DNA from: Methyloversatilis discipulorum
Lineage (GTDB): Bacteria; Pseudomonadota; Gammaproteobacteria; Burkholderiales; Rhodocyclaceae
DNA: 64,000 nucleotides
Assembly (NCBI RefSeq): GCF_000527135.1
Contig: NZ_AZUP01000001.1
Location: 558,001-622,000, forward strand
Direction of reading: 5' to 3'
This document shows positions 1-6,836 of this stretch, in pieces; the stretch's first letter is position 1, and the number at the start of each line of letters is the position of its first letter. A model generated the notes under the pieces. The model saw only the letters and a program-made list of their open reading frames with translations. It had not been told where the DNA came from and searched no databases. The position numbers and the translations under genes were made by a program.

Positions 1-128
1 TGGCCGACATCCAGCGCCTGTCTCCGGCGGTGCTGGTCGATGACGTGCTGCTGCGCCGCGAAGACATCGCGCGCGATACGGTCGATGCCACGGTGCGCGT
101 GTCGATCCTGATGAAGGAGGCTCCATGA
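1..128 (+). CDS. C-terminal fragment of a secretion/pilus assembly protein (GspM/PilO-like)
   Basis: The reading frame starting at base 3 runs open from the window edge to the TGA at 126-128, giving about 41 residues of a protein whose start lies outside. It overlaps the next gene by an ATGA junction, so the two are translationally coupled. The family is inferred mainly from context: the next two genes encode a PilP/GspC-like small protein and a secretin, which normally follow PilM/N/O- or GspL/M-type inner-membrane proteins. The visible tail is hydrophilic and could be the end of a GspM/PilO-type periplasmic domain. No catalytic motif is visible in the fragment. Confidence 0.55.
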   Translation, partial: ADIQRLSPAVLVDDVLLRREDIARDTVDATVRVSILMKEAP

Positions 129-628
129 ACCGCAGCCTCGTCATTGCACTGATCGCGACGTTGGTCGCGGTGTGGTACGCCGCCGGCATCGAGGACGATG
201 CTGGCGACGCGGCTGGCCTGGTCGCGGAACCGCGCACCTCGCGCAGCACGGCCGGGACGACGGCCCGCACGGCGGCGGTGGAGCAGGGGAGTGCGATCGC
301 CGCGCTGCCGGTGCGGACCGCGGCCGAGGTCGGGCACGACCTGTTCGCCGCGCACAGCTTCCTGCCGCCGCCGCCGAAGGTGAGCGTGCAGGCCGGACCA
401 CCGCCGGCGCCGGTCGCGCCACCGCTGCCCTTCCGTTACCAGGGCCGGATGACCGAAGGCAACGCCACCGTCGTCTTCCTCGCCCAGGGTGAGCGCATGC
501 TGGTCGCGCGCCAGGGCGATCTGCTGAACAACCAGTACCGCGTCGAATCGGTGAGCGCCAACGCTGTCACCTTCATGTTCGAGCCGCTCAAGCAGCGGCA
601 GACCTTGTCCATCGGAAACGCCAAATGA
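125..628 (+). CDS. Small secretion-system protein, PilP/GspC-like periplasmic domain
   Basis: A 167-residue protein with one N-terminal hydrophobic segment (about residues 4-20) that would anchor it in the inner membrane. A variable Ala/Pro-rich linker follows (about 25-100, including a run of prolines near 76-80), then a conserved C-terminal domain (about 102-165) beginning PFRYQGR. Such a domain is typical of the small proteins encoded next to GspD/MshL-type secretins in Betaproteobacteria, where it probably links the inner-membrane platform to the secretin as GspC or PilP does. The start has AAGGAGG at 114-120, only four bases from the ATG. It overlaps both neighbours by ATGA, so the three genes form one transcription unit. 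The role is inferred from context and domain shape. Confidence 0.7.
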   Translation: MNRSLVIALIATLVAVWYAAGIEDDAGDAAGLVAEPRTSRSTAGTTARTAAVEQGSAIAALPVRTAAEVGHDLFAAHSFLPPPPKVSVQAGPPPAPVAPPLPFRYQGRMTEGNATVVFLAQGERMLVARQGDLLNNQYRVESVSANAVTFMFEPLKQRQTLSIGNAK

Positions 629-2946
629 CTGCATTCTTCCCGCCCCGCCTGCGCGCGGCTTTCCTGCTTTTCGCGGCGCTGCTTGCACTTGCCGGCTGCG
701 CCACCAACAAGGCGTTCGAGGACGGCAAACAGGCGCTGATGGCCGGCGACCAGGATCGCGCGCTCGGCCTGTTCGAACAGGCGGCGAAGCAGTCGCCGGA
801 CAACGCCGAAATCCGCGCCACGCTGTTCCGTCAGCGTGAAGTGGCTATCGCGCGCCAGCTGGCACAGGCGGAGGCCGCGCGCATCGCCGGCAACCGCGAA
901 GCCGCCGCTGCTGCACTCGACCGCGTGCTGGCGATGGATGCGCGCAACCCGCGCGCGATTTCGATGCGTGACCAGCTGCTGCGCGGCGTGCGTCACGACG
1001 CGATGGTGACCGAGGCGAACGCGATGTTCGTGCGCAAGGACGTGTCCGGTGCCGAGGCCCGCGTGCGCAACGTGCTGGGGCAGGACGGCTCGCACGCCGG
1101 TGCGCGCGAACTGCTGCGCCAGATCGAGGAGGCGCGGCCGAAACAGCAGACGCCGGCGGCACTGGGCGACATGTTCCAGAAGACGGTGACGCTGGAATTC
1201 CGCGACACCTCGATGCGCAACGTGTTCGAGGCGATCGCGCGCTCCACCGGCATCAACTTCGTGTTCGACAAGGATGTGCGCCCAGACATCAAGGTGACGC
1301 TGTTCGTGCGCAACACGACCGTGGCCGAGGTGATGCGCCTCATCCTGATCACCAACCAGCTCGAGCGCAGCGTGCTGTCGGAAAACACCGTACTCATCTA
1401 TCCGAACACCGCGGCCAAGGTGCGCGAGTACAAGGAGCTGATCACCCGCACCTTCTTCCTGGTCAACGCCGAAGCGAAGCAGGTGCAGAACCTGATCAAG
1501 ACGGTGATCAAGACCAAGGACATCTACATCGACGAGCGACTGAACGTAATCGTGATGAAGGACACCGTCGACGCGGTGCGCCTGGCCGAGCAGCTGGTTG
1601 AGTCGGTCGACGTTGCCGAGCCCGAGGTGATGCTGGAAGTCGAGGTGCTGGAAGTCAGCAGCAACAAGATGAAGGAGCTGGGCATCGATTTCCCGGACCA
1701 GATCGGCTACGGCATCCTGACGCCGAACATCAGCACTACGACGAGCAATCTTGGCGTCACGACCAATTCGACGACCTTGGGCGGTCAGTTGCTGCAAGGC
1801 AATATCAATCTGAAGGACACCAACGGGCTGGTCGTGCCCTATGTCAGCAATCCCGGTCTGATCCTGAATCTGAAGGCGACCGACGGCGCCGCCAACCTGC
1901 TCGCCAATCCGCGCATCCGCGTCAAGAACAAGGAAAAGGCCAAGGTGCATATCGGCGAGAAGCTGCCGGTGTTCACGACGACCTCGACCGCCAACGTCGG
2001 CGTGTCGGCGTCGGTCACCTACCTTGACGTCGGTCTGAAGCTCGACGTCGAGCCGTTGATCCACCCGGAGGACGACGTCGACATCAAGATGACGATGGAG
2101 GTGTCGAGCATCGTCAAGGAGGTAACCGGCCCGCAGAGTTCGCTCGCCTATCAGGTCGGCACGCGCTCGACCGCGACCGCGCTGCGGTTGAAGGACGGCG
2201 AGACGCAGATCCTCGCCGGCCTGATTTCGGACGAGGAGCGCACCAGCGCCTCGCGCCTGCCGGGCCTGGGTCACCTGCCGCTGATCGGCAAGCTGTTCTC
2301 CAGCGAGCGTGGCAGCAACAACAAGACGGAGATTGTCCTGCTGATCACGCCGCGAATCGTGCGCAACCTGAGCCGGCCGGCGCACATCTCGCCCGCCTTG
2401 CCCGCCGGCACCGAGGCGGCTGTCGGCGCCGCGTCGCTGTCGATCCGTCAGTCGGGCAAGGATCAGGGCATGCGTCTGTCGAGTTCGGGCGGCGGTGTCT
2501 CGCCGGCTGCCGGTGCGGTGCAGTTCGCGTCGCCGTCGCGGGCGGTTCAGCCGGAACCGGCGCCCGCGCCGGAGCCCGAGGAAGAGGCGGGTGGCGCTGA
2601 ACTGCGCATGCAGTCCTCGGGCGAAATGGCGCCGGGTGGCGAGGCGGGCGTCATCGTGTCGATGACGGCGGGCGCCGGCGTGCGCAACGCGACGGTAGAG
2701 ATTGCCTATGATCCGAACGTGCTGACGGCTCTCGGAACGGTGACGGCGCCCGGTCGGGCGGCGGTAACCCTGTCCGCCGCGGGCGCGGGGCAGGAGGCGC
2801 GGGCCGAACTGCGCTTCCGCGCCGCACCGAATGCGCCGGCCGGCGCCAGCAGCGTGCAGGTGGGCAACGTCGTGGCAATCGGTGCAGACGGCAATCCGCT
2901 GCAGATCAGCGCGCCGCCGCCGGTGGATATCGTGATCCGCCCGTAA
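625..2946 (+). CDS. Lipoprotein secretin (GspD-like) with TPR and cohesin-like domains
   Basis: A 773-residue outer-membrane secretin, the gated pore of a type II secretion or type IV pilus-like machine. It begins with a lipoprotein signal ending in LAGC (Cys25). A TPR-like helical region follows (about 30-170), then an STN/N0 domain (about 185-255), one secretin-N repeat (about 270-330) and the secretin channel domain (about 335-590), which includes the conserved stretch near LPGLGHLPLIG. After an Ala/Pro/Glu-rich linker a cohesin-like beta domain occupies about 640-745 (motif VEIAYDPNVL). It lies last in the cluster and overlaps the preceding gene by ATGA. The TPR plus cohesin arrangement differs from classic GspD or PilQ and resembles the secretins of pseudopilus-like systems in Betaproteobacteria. 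Secretin assignment is firm; the exported substrate is unknown. Confidence 0.9.
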   Translation: MTAFFPPRLRAAFLLFAALLALAGCATNKAFEDGKQALMAGDQDRALGLFEQAAKQSPDNAEIRATLFRQREVAIARQLAQAEAARIAGNREAAAAALDRVLAMDARNPRAISMRDQLLRGVRHDAMVTEANAMFVRKDVSGAEARVRNVLGQDGSHAGARELLRQIEEARPKQQTPAALGDMFQKTVTLEFRDTSMRNVFEAIARSTGINFVFDKDVRPDIKVTLFVRNTTVAEVMRLILITNQLERSVLSENTVLIYPNTAAKVREYKELITRTFFLVNAEAKQVQNLIKTVIKTKDIYIDERLNVIVMKDTVDAVRLAEQLVESVDVAEPEVMLEVEVLEVSSNKMKELGIDFPDQIGYGILTPNISTTTSNLGVTTNSTTLGGQLLQGNINLKDTNGLVVPYVSNPGLILNLKATDGAANLLANPRIRVKNKEKAKVHIGEKLPVFTTTSTANVGVSASVTYLDVGLKLDVEPLIHPEDDVDIKMTMEVSSIVKEVTGPQSSLAYQVGTRSTATALRLKDGETQILAGLISDEERTSASRLPGLGHLPLIGKLFSSERGSNNKTEIVLLITPRIVRNLSRPAHISPALPAGTEAAVGAASLSIRQSGKDQGMRLSSSGGGVSPAAGAVQFASPSRAVQPEPAPAPEPEEEAGGAELRMQSSGEMAPGGEAGVIVSMTAGAGVRNATVEIAYDPNVLTALGTVTAPGRAAVTLSAAGAGQEARAELRFRAAPNAPAGASSVQVGNVVAIGADGNPLQISAPPPVDIVIRP

Positions 2947-2989
2947 GCCAAACGCGTCGCAGATACTGCGGCGCGCGCACAAAAGAAAA

Positions 2990-3020
2990 GGGGAAGGCGG
3001 TTTGCCTTCCCCTTGTCCGT
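2990..3020. terminator. Bidirectional rho-independent terminator
   Basis: A perfect 9-bp inverted repeat (GGGGAAGGC / GCCTTCCCC) spans 2990-2998 and 3004-3012 with a 5-base loop. The side read by the minus strand is followed by a T-rich tract (TTTTCTTTTG on that strand), so it fits best as the terminator of the leftward HTH gene. It probably also stops transcription from the secretin gene. Confidence 0.8.
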
Positions 3021-3042
3021 TTCGCGCTCCGCGAAGGCTTTA

Positions 3043-3336
3043 TCAGCCAGCCTTGCGGTGCGCGCGGGCTTCCTTTTTCAGACGCTTGAACGTATCCGGA
3101 TCGGTTGCGCGCAGGTATTCGACGACTTCCACGTCTTCACGACGGATCTTGCTGATGTCGATCTGCTCGACGTGCACCAGACGCAGCAGCGCCTGAACCG
3201 GCTTCGGCATATTGCGGCCGCTTTCGTAGCGGGAGCCGCCGCTTTGCGTCACGCCGAGGCGCGACCAGAACTGCGATTGGTTCATGCCCAGCTTCTTGCG
3301 GATTTCACGTGCGTCGATGGTATCGGTTGCTTTCAT
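3043..3336 (-). CDS. XRE-like helix-turn-helix transcriptional regulator
   Basis: A 97-residue cytoplasmic DNA-binding protein. The N-terminal half has an HTH_3/XRE-type domain (about residues 8-60) with the helix-turn-helix region around MNQSQFWSRLGVTQSGGSRY. The C-terminal third is charged and has no recognised domain. The start at 3336 is chosen because AAGGA lies 8 bases upstream; an in-frame ATG further upstream would add nine residues but lacks a better ribosome site. The gene stands alone, transcribed away from lysC, and ends at a strong hairpin. An AT-rich palindrome with an ACT-AA-AGT core lies about 105 bases upstream and could be its own operator. The target genes are unknown; this short stand-alone type is common in Betaproteobacteria. 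Confidence 0.82.
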   Translation of the reverse strand: MKATDTIDAREIRKKLGMNQSQFWSRLGVTQSGGSRYESGRNMPKPVQALLRLVHVEQIDISKIRREDVEVVEYLRATDPDTFKRLKKEARAHRKAG

Positions 3337-3666
3337 GCTCGTTGTCCTTGATGAGTTGAACATCGAAACTTCGGTGCCGGGATCCTTGAAAATCCGGTGC
3401 CTGGCTGCCTGCCGCTTCGCATAGCTGCTTACTCCCGTGCCTATAACTAAAGTCATAGACAAAACCCAGTATAAATGATCACAACGTCCTGCACCAAACA
3501 GCTTTGCATATGTTTGCAAGTCGCTTGGTATTGTCGTGGACAGCGTTTTTCGCAAGACGTTTCGCGCAGACTTCGGGCGCCCTGAACCGGAAAAGCCAAG
3601 GCGCCATGTCACCGCGGGCGGATCAGTTACAATCGCGGGTTTTCGTACAACGTCCCGGAAGTTCAG
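3337..3666. promoter_or_regulatory. Divergent regulatory region between the HTH gene and lysC
   Basis: These 330 bases hold no gene. The left-middle part (about 3430-3540) is markedly AT-rich compared with the surroundings and contains the palindrome listed separately, probably part of the promoter of the leftward HTH gene. Closer to lysC a TACAAT at 3628-3633 is a plausible -10 element, 34 bases before the lysC start, though no good -35 lies at the right distance. GGAAG at 3657-3661 is the lysC ribosome site. Confidence 0.5.
3441..3458. promoter_or_regulatory. Candidate HTH-regulator operator (imperfect palindrome)
   Basis: CTATAACT-AA-AGTCATAG is a dyad with seven of eight positions symmetrical and an ACT/AGT core. 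It sits in an AT-rich island upstream of the HTH gene. XRE-type regulators often bind such short dyads in their own promoters, so autoregulation is inferred. Confidence 0.4.
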
Positions 3667-4905
3667 ATGGCTCTCATCGTCCAGAAATACGGCGGCACCT
3701 CGGTCGGCAAGCCCGACCGCATCAAGAGCGTTGCCCGCCGGGTCGCCGGCTACGTCGCCCGCGGCCACAAGATGGTCATCGTGGTGTCGGCCATGAGCGG
3801 CGAAACCAACCGCCTGCTGGGCCTTGCCAAGGAGATTTCGCCGACGCCCGATCCGCGCGAGCTCGACGTGATCGCCTCCACCGGCGAGCAGGTCACCATC
3901 GGCCTGCTGTCGATGGCCCTGAAGGATCTCGGCCTGAAGGCGCGCAGCTACACCGGCGGCCAGGTGCGCATCCTGACCGATGACGCGCACACCAAGGCAC
4001 GCATCCTGTCGATCGACGAACACAATATCCGCCGCGATCTCGATGAAGGTCACGTCGTCGTCGTCGCCGGTTTCCAGGGCGTGGACGAAAAGGGAAACAT
4101 CACCACCCTCGGTCGCGGTGGTTCCGACACGACCGGTGTCGCGCTGGCTGCCGCACTCGGTGCCGACGAGTGCCAGATCTATACCGACGTCGATGGTGTG
4201 TACACCACCGACCCGCGCATCGTGCCGGAAGCCCGTCGCCTCGACCGCATCACCTTCGAGGAGATGCTCGAGATGGCGAGCCTGGGTTCCAAGGTGCTGC
4301 AGATCCGCTCGGTGGAGTTCGCAGGCAAGTACAAGGTCAAGCTGCGCGTGCTGTCCAGTTTCGAGGACGAGGGTCACGAAGGCCCGGGCACGCTGATTAC
4401 TGTCGAGGAAGACGTCAATATGGAACAACCCATCATCTCCGGCATCGCCTTCAACCGCGACGAGGCCAAACTGACCGTGCTCGGCGTGCCGGACCGTCCG
4501 GGCATCGCCTATCAGATCCTAGGTCCGATCGCCGACGCCAACATCGACGTCGACATGATCATCCAGAACGTCGGCCACGACGGCTCGACCGATTTCTCGT
4601 TCACGGTGAATCGTGGCGAGTTCGCACGGGCGATGGAAATCCTCGAAAGCGTCCGTCAGCACATCGGCGCGCGCGAGATCAAGGGTGACAACAAGATCTG
4701 CAAGGTGTCGGCCGTCGGTGTCGGCATGCGTTCGCACCCGGGTGTGGCCAGCAAGATGTTCCGCACACTGGCGGAAGAGGGCATCAACATCCAGATGATT
4801 TCGACGTCCGAAATCAAGGTGTCGGTGGTGCTTGACGAGAAGTACCTCGAGCTCGCCGTGCGCGTTCTGCATCGCGCGTTCGAACTCGATCAGCCGGCGC
4901 AGTAA
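3667..4905 (+). CDS. lysC: Aspartate kinase
   Basis: A 412-residue enzyme that phosphorylates aspartate, the first step of the lysine, threonine, methionine and diaminopimelate pathway. The N-terminal amino-acid kinase domain (about 1-245) starts with the KYGGTS signature at residues 7-12. Two ACT regulatory domains follow (about 265-340 and 345-405), the arrangement of monofunctional aspartokinases inhibited by lysine and/or threonine. Length is normal. The ATG has GGAAG six bases upstream. It is a single-gene unit followed by two tRNA genes, as in many Betaproteobacteria. Within an alpha/beta-type aspartokinase an internal start giving a small regulatory subunit is possible (GTG/ATG codons near 4423) but cannot be shown here. 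hom and thrC of the same pathway lie further right in this window. Confidence 0.97.
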   Translation: MALIVQKYGGTSVGKPDRIKSVARRVAGYVARGHKMVIVVSAMSGETNRLLGLAKEISPTPDPRELDVIASTGEQVTIGLLSMALKDLGLKARSYTGGQVRILTDDAHTKARILSIDEHNIRRDLDEGHVVVVAGFQGVDEKGNITTLGRGGSDTTGVALAAALGADECQIYTDVDGVYTTDPRIVPEARRLDRITFEEMLEMASLGSKVLQIRSVEFAGKYKVKLRVLSSFEDEGHEGPGTLITVEEDVNMEQPIISGIAFNRDEAKLTVLGVPDRPGIAYQILGPIADANIDVDMIIQNVGHDGSTDFSFTVNRGEFARAMEILESVRQHIGAREIKGDNKICKVSAVGVGMRSHPGVASKMFRTLAEEGINIQMISTSEIKVSVVLDEKYLELAVRVLHRAFELDQPAQ

Positions 4906-4931
4906 TCAGCCGGAATAAATCGCGCGCGGGT

Positions 4932-4960
4932 TTGACCGGAGCGGGGCTTACCGGTATGAT
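4932..4960 (+). promoter_or_regulatory. Sigma-70 promoter of tRNA-Ser
   Basis: TTGACC at 4932-4937 and TATGAT at 4955-4960 are separated by exactly 17 bases, placing transcription start near 4967, just ahead of the mature tRNA at 4981. Confidence 0.75.
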
Positions 4961-4980
4961 TCGCGCGCTTTTGCAGTACC

Positions 4981-5074
4981 GGAGAGGTGGCCGAGAGGTC
5001 GAAGGCACTCCCCTGCTAAGGGAGCATACGGGCCAAAACCTGTATCGAGGGTTCGAATCCCTCCCTCTCCGCCA
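4981..5074 (+). tRNA. tRNA-Ser(GCT)
   Basis: The acceptor stem GGAGAGG (4981-4987) pairs with CCTCTCC (5064-5070), followed by discriminator G and an encoded CCA (5072-5074). The anticodon stem CTCCC/GGGAG encloses the loop with anticodon GCT at 5015-5017. A long variable arm and a GTTCGAATC T-loop are present, as expected for a class II serine tRNA reading AGC and AGU. Confidence 0.97.
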
Positions 5075-5098
5075 AACAACCATTGATTCTTTAAATGG

Positions 5099-5126
5099 TT
5101 GCAGTATTGAAAAGATGTGCTATAGT
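5099..5126 (+). promoter_or_regulatory. Sigma-70 promoter of tRNA-Arg
   Basis: TTGCAG (5099-5104) and TATAGT (5121-5126) are spaced 16 bases apart and end 16 bases before the tRNA. The tRNA may also be read from the tRNA-Ser promoter, since nothing resembling a terminator lies between the two genes. Confidence 0.6.
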
Positions 5127-5142
5127 TCTGCCTCTCTGCAGC

Positions 5143-5219
5143 GCGCCCGTAGCTCAGCTGGATAGAGTACTTGGCTACGAACCAAGGGGTCGGGCGTTCG
5201 AATCGCTCCGGGCGCGCCA
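5143..5219 (+). tRNA. tRNA-Arg(ACG)
   Basis: A 77-base cloverleaf: GCGCCCG (5143-5149) pairs with CGGGCGC (5209-5215), discriminator G, encoded CCA at 5217-5219. The anticodon stem CTTGG/CCAAG encloses anticodon ACG at 5177-5179; A34 would be converted to inosine to read CGU, CGC and CGA. Confidence 0.97.
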
Positions 5220-5244
5220 ATTTACCGCAGGGAAACAAAGAGAT

Positions 5245-5275
5245 AGGCCAGTCGATTGACTGGCCTTTTTCTTTT
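5245..5275 (+). terminator. Rho-independent terminator after the tRNA pair
   Basis: AGGCCAGTC (5245-5253), loop GATT, GACTGGCCT (5258-5266), then TTTTCTTTTG: a perfect 9-bp stem with a T-rich tail ending the tRNA-Ser/tRNA-Arg unit. Confidence 0.92.
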
Positions 5276-5438
5276 GTCCTTCCCTCTCTCGGGCTGCACT
5301 CTGCAGCTACCGGCTTCCGTCCTTCATTCCTCCACTTCACCGTACGCGTATGACGTGTGCGGCATCGACCGGTGTGTATCCATTCGTCACATTCCGTCGG
5401 TGTTCTTTCGTGCGGCGGCGCGGAATGACCTTGGTAAT

Positions 5439-5798
5439 ATGACAAAGTCGTTTCATGACTTCGTTCAGGGGGAGAAGCGGGTGGTCATAAGAAAAAAGAG
5501 TGCGGGGTTCGAGGAGGAGCGGGTCACGCCGGTGGCCTGGTTGAAGGCGAAGCTCGGTGTGCCCGAGCATGCGACGTATCTTGGTTTCGGCGTGCAGAAG
5601 GACGATGGGGCGCTTTTCCTCGCCGTCTGTGATCCCGCCGGTGCGCCTGCGGGCTGGGGCTGGACCCCCTCGGTCGAGCAGGCACGGAAGTTTGTCGGCT
5701 GGCGCGAAGCGGTCGACGCATCGGAGCGCTGCGCGGGCAGCGGCGTCGTGCTGTATTTCGACTATGGCGAGGAGATCTGGGTGTTTCCAGCGCGTTAG
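5439..5798 (+). CDS. Hypothetical protein, about 119 residues
   Basis: Not recognised. The predicted protein is soluble, with a basic N-terminal part (about residues 10-30) and a middle rich in Gly and Trp, ending in a segment with FDYGEEIWVF. It has no signal peptide, membrane segment or known motif that I can see. The ATG at 5439 has little ribosome-site complementarity. A GTG at 5481 in the same frame is preceded by AGGGGGAG about six bases away and may be the true start, giving 105 residues. The gene is single, flanked by terminators on both sides, and the region upstream is more AT-rich than average. Coding status is supported by the clean open frame and the terminator directly after the stop. 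Confidence 0.6.
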   Translation: MTKSFHDFVQGEKRVVIRKKSAGFEEERVTPVAWLKAKLGVPEHATYLGFGVQKDDGALFLAVCDPAGAPAGWGWTPSVEQARKFVGWREAVDASERCAGSGVVLYFDYGEEIWVFPAR

Positions 5799-5805
5799 TC
5801 GGAAC

Positions 5806-5842
5806 GATGAAGAAGGGGCGCCTCCGGCGCCCCTTCTTCATC
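5806..5842. terminator. Strong bidirectional terminator between convergent genes
   Basis: A perfect 17-bp inverted repeat (5806-5822 with 5826-5842, loop TCC) lies between the hypothetical gene and cydB. Its left arm contains GAAGAAGGGGCGCC. It overlaps the cydB stop codon by two bases, so it serves both convergent units and leaves no room for a cydX-type gene after cydB. Confidence 0.88.
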
Positions 5843-6836
5843 ATCCGTAGCGCAGTTCCGTCGCCTTGCCCCAGAACACACGGTGCGCAAAGAAGGTGTA
5901 GGCGAGAATGGTCGGCACAGTGATGGCGCAGCCGGCAAGGATGAGATTCAGTGCAGCAGTGGAGCTCGCTGCCTGCCAGATCGTGATGCGATCCATCACG
6001 ACGAAGGGGTAGAGGCTGTAGGCGAGGCCCAGCCCGCCCATCAGGAATACGCCCACGGTCAGGACGAAGGGCAGCCAGCACAGCGTGCCCAATGCGCGTT
6101 TGCCGTTCAGTGTCCACCACAGTGCGACGAAGCAGGCGAAGGTGGCAAACGGGATCGGCAGCAGGCCGATGAACTGCGGCAGACTGAACCAGCGTGCGCT
6201 CACCGTATCGCTGACCCAGGGCGTGGCAAGCGAAATGAGGCCCATCCCAACGACGACCGGTATCAGCGCAAGCCGTCCCCAGTGCGCTGCGCGCGACTGC
6301 AGTTCGCCTTCGGTCTTCAGCACCAGCCACGTCGCCCCCATCAGTACATAGGCGCAGGGCAGTGCGATGGCGATCGCCAGTGCGAACAGGTCGTAGGCAC
6401 CGCCGTCGGCAAAGCCGGTGATGAAGCGGCCCAGCATCCAGCCCTGAGCGACCGAGGTGACGGTCGAGCCGGCGAAGAAGATGAAATTCCACAAGGGCTT
6501 GTGCGTGTCCTGTGCCTTGACCCGGAAGTCGAAGGCCACGCCGCGCAGGATGAGGCCCAGCAGCATCAGCGCGATCGGCAGGTAGAGCGCGGTCATGACG
6601 ACGCCGTGCGCTTTCGGGAAGGCGATCAGCAGGATGCCGACGCCCAGCACCAGCCAGGTTTCGTTGGCGTCCCAGAAGGGACCGATGGACGCGATCATCA
6701 TGTCCTTCTGTCCGTCGTCGGCACGATGCAGAAGCATGCCGACGCCCAGATCGAAGCCATCGAGCACGACATAGAGGAACATTGCCAGGCCCATCAGGCC
6801 CATGAAGATCACCGGCAGGATTTCGGCCCAGCTCAT
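5841..6836 (-). CDS. cydB: Cytochrome bd-type (cyanide-insensitive) quinol oxidase subunit II
   Basis: A 331-residue integral membrane protein with about eight hydrophobic segments, the non-catalytic partner of CydA in the bd-type terminal oxidase that reduces oxygen with electrons from quinol. Conserved CydB features include the early GFDLGVGML stretch and the FWDANETWL motif. At 331 residues it is shorter than E. coli CydB and matches the CIO/CioB branch. It overlaps cydA by four bases (ATGA), so the two are translated as a pair. The operon is headed by a GbsR/MarR-type regulator gene. The stop codon is embedded in a terminator, so no CydX subunit follows. cioB would be an equally good name. 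Confidence 0.94.
   Translation of the reverse strand: MSWAEILPVIFMGLMGLAMFLYVVLDGFDLGVGMLLHRADDGQKDMMIASIGPFWDANETWLVLGVGILLIAFPKAHGVVMTALYLPIALMLLGLILRGVAFDFRVKAQDTHKPLWNFIFFAGSTVTSVAQGWMLGRFITGFADGGAYDLFALAIAIALPCAYVLMGATWLVLKTEGELQSRAAHWGRLALIPVVVGMGLISLATPWVSDTVSARWFSLPQFIGLLPIPFATFACFVALWWTLNGKRALGTLCWLPFVLTVGVFLMGGLGLAYSLYPFVVMDRITIWQAASSTAALNLILAGCAITVPTILAYTFFAHRVFWGKATELRYG

Noticed and set aside
436..2982. Long open frame on the minus strand across the secretin gene (848 codons)
   Set aside because: It is the antisense shadow of a clear secretin in high-GC DNA; the translation is His/Arg-rich without domains.
3448..3474. Sigma-28-like match (TAAAGTCA, 11 bases, CAGTATAA) upstream of lysC
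   Set aside because: No motility link and a weak -10; kept as a measure of how often such matches arise by chance.
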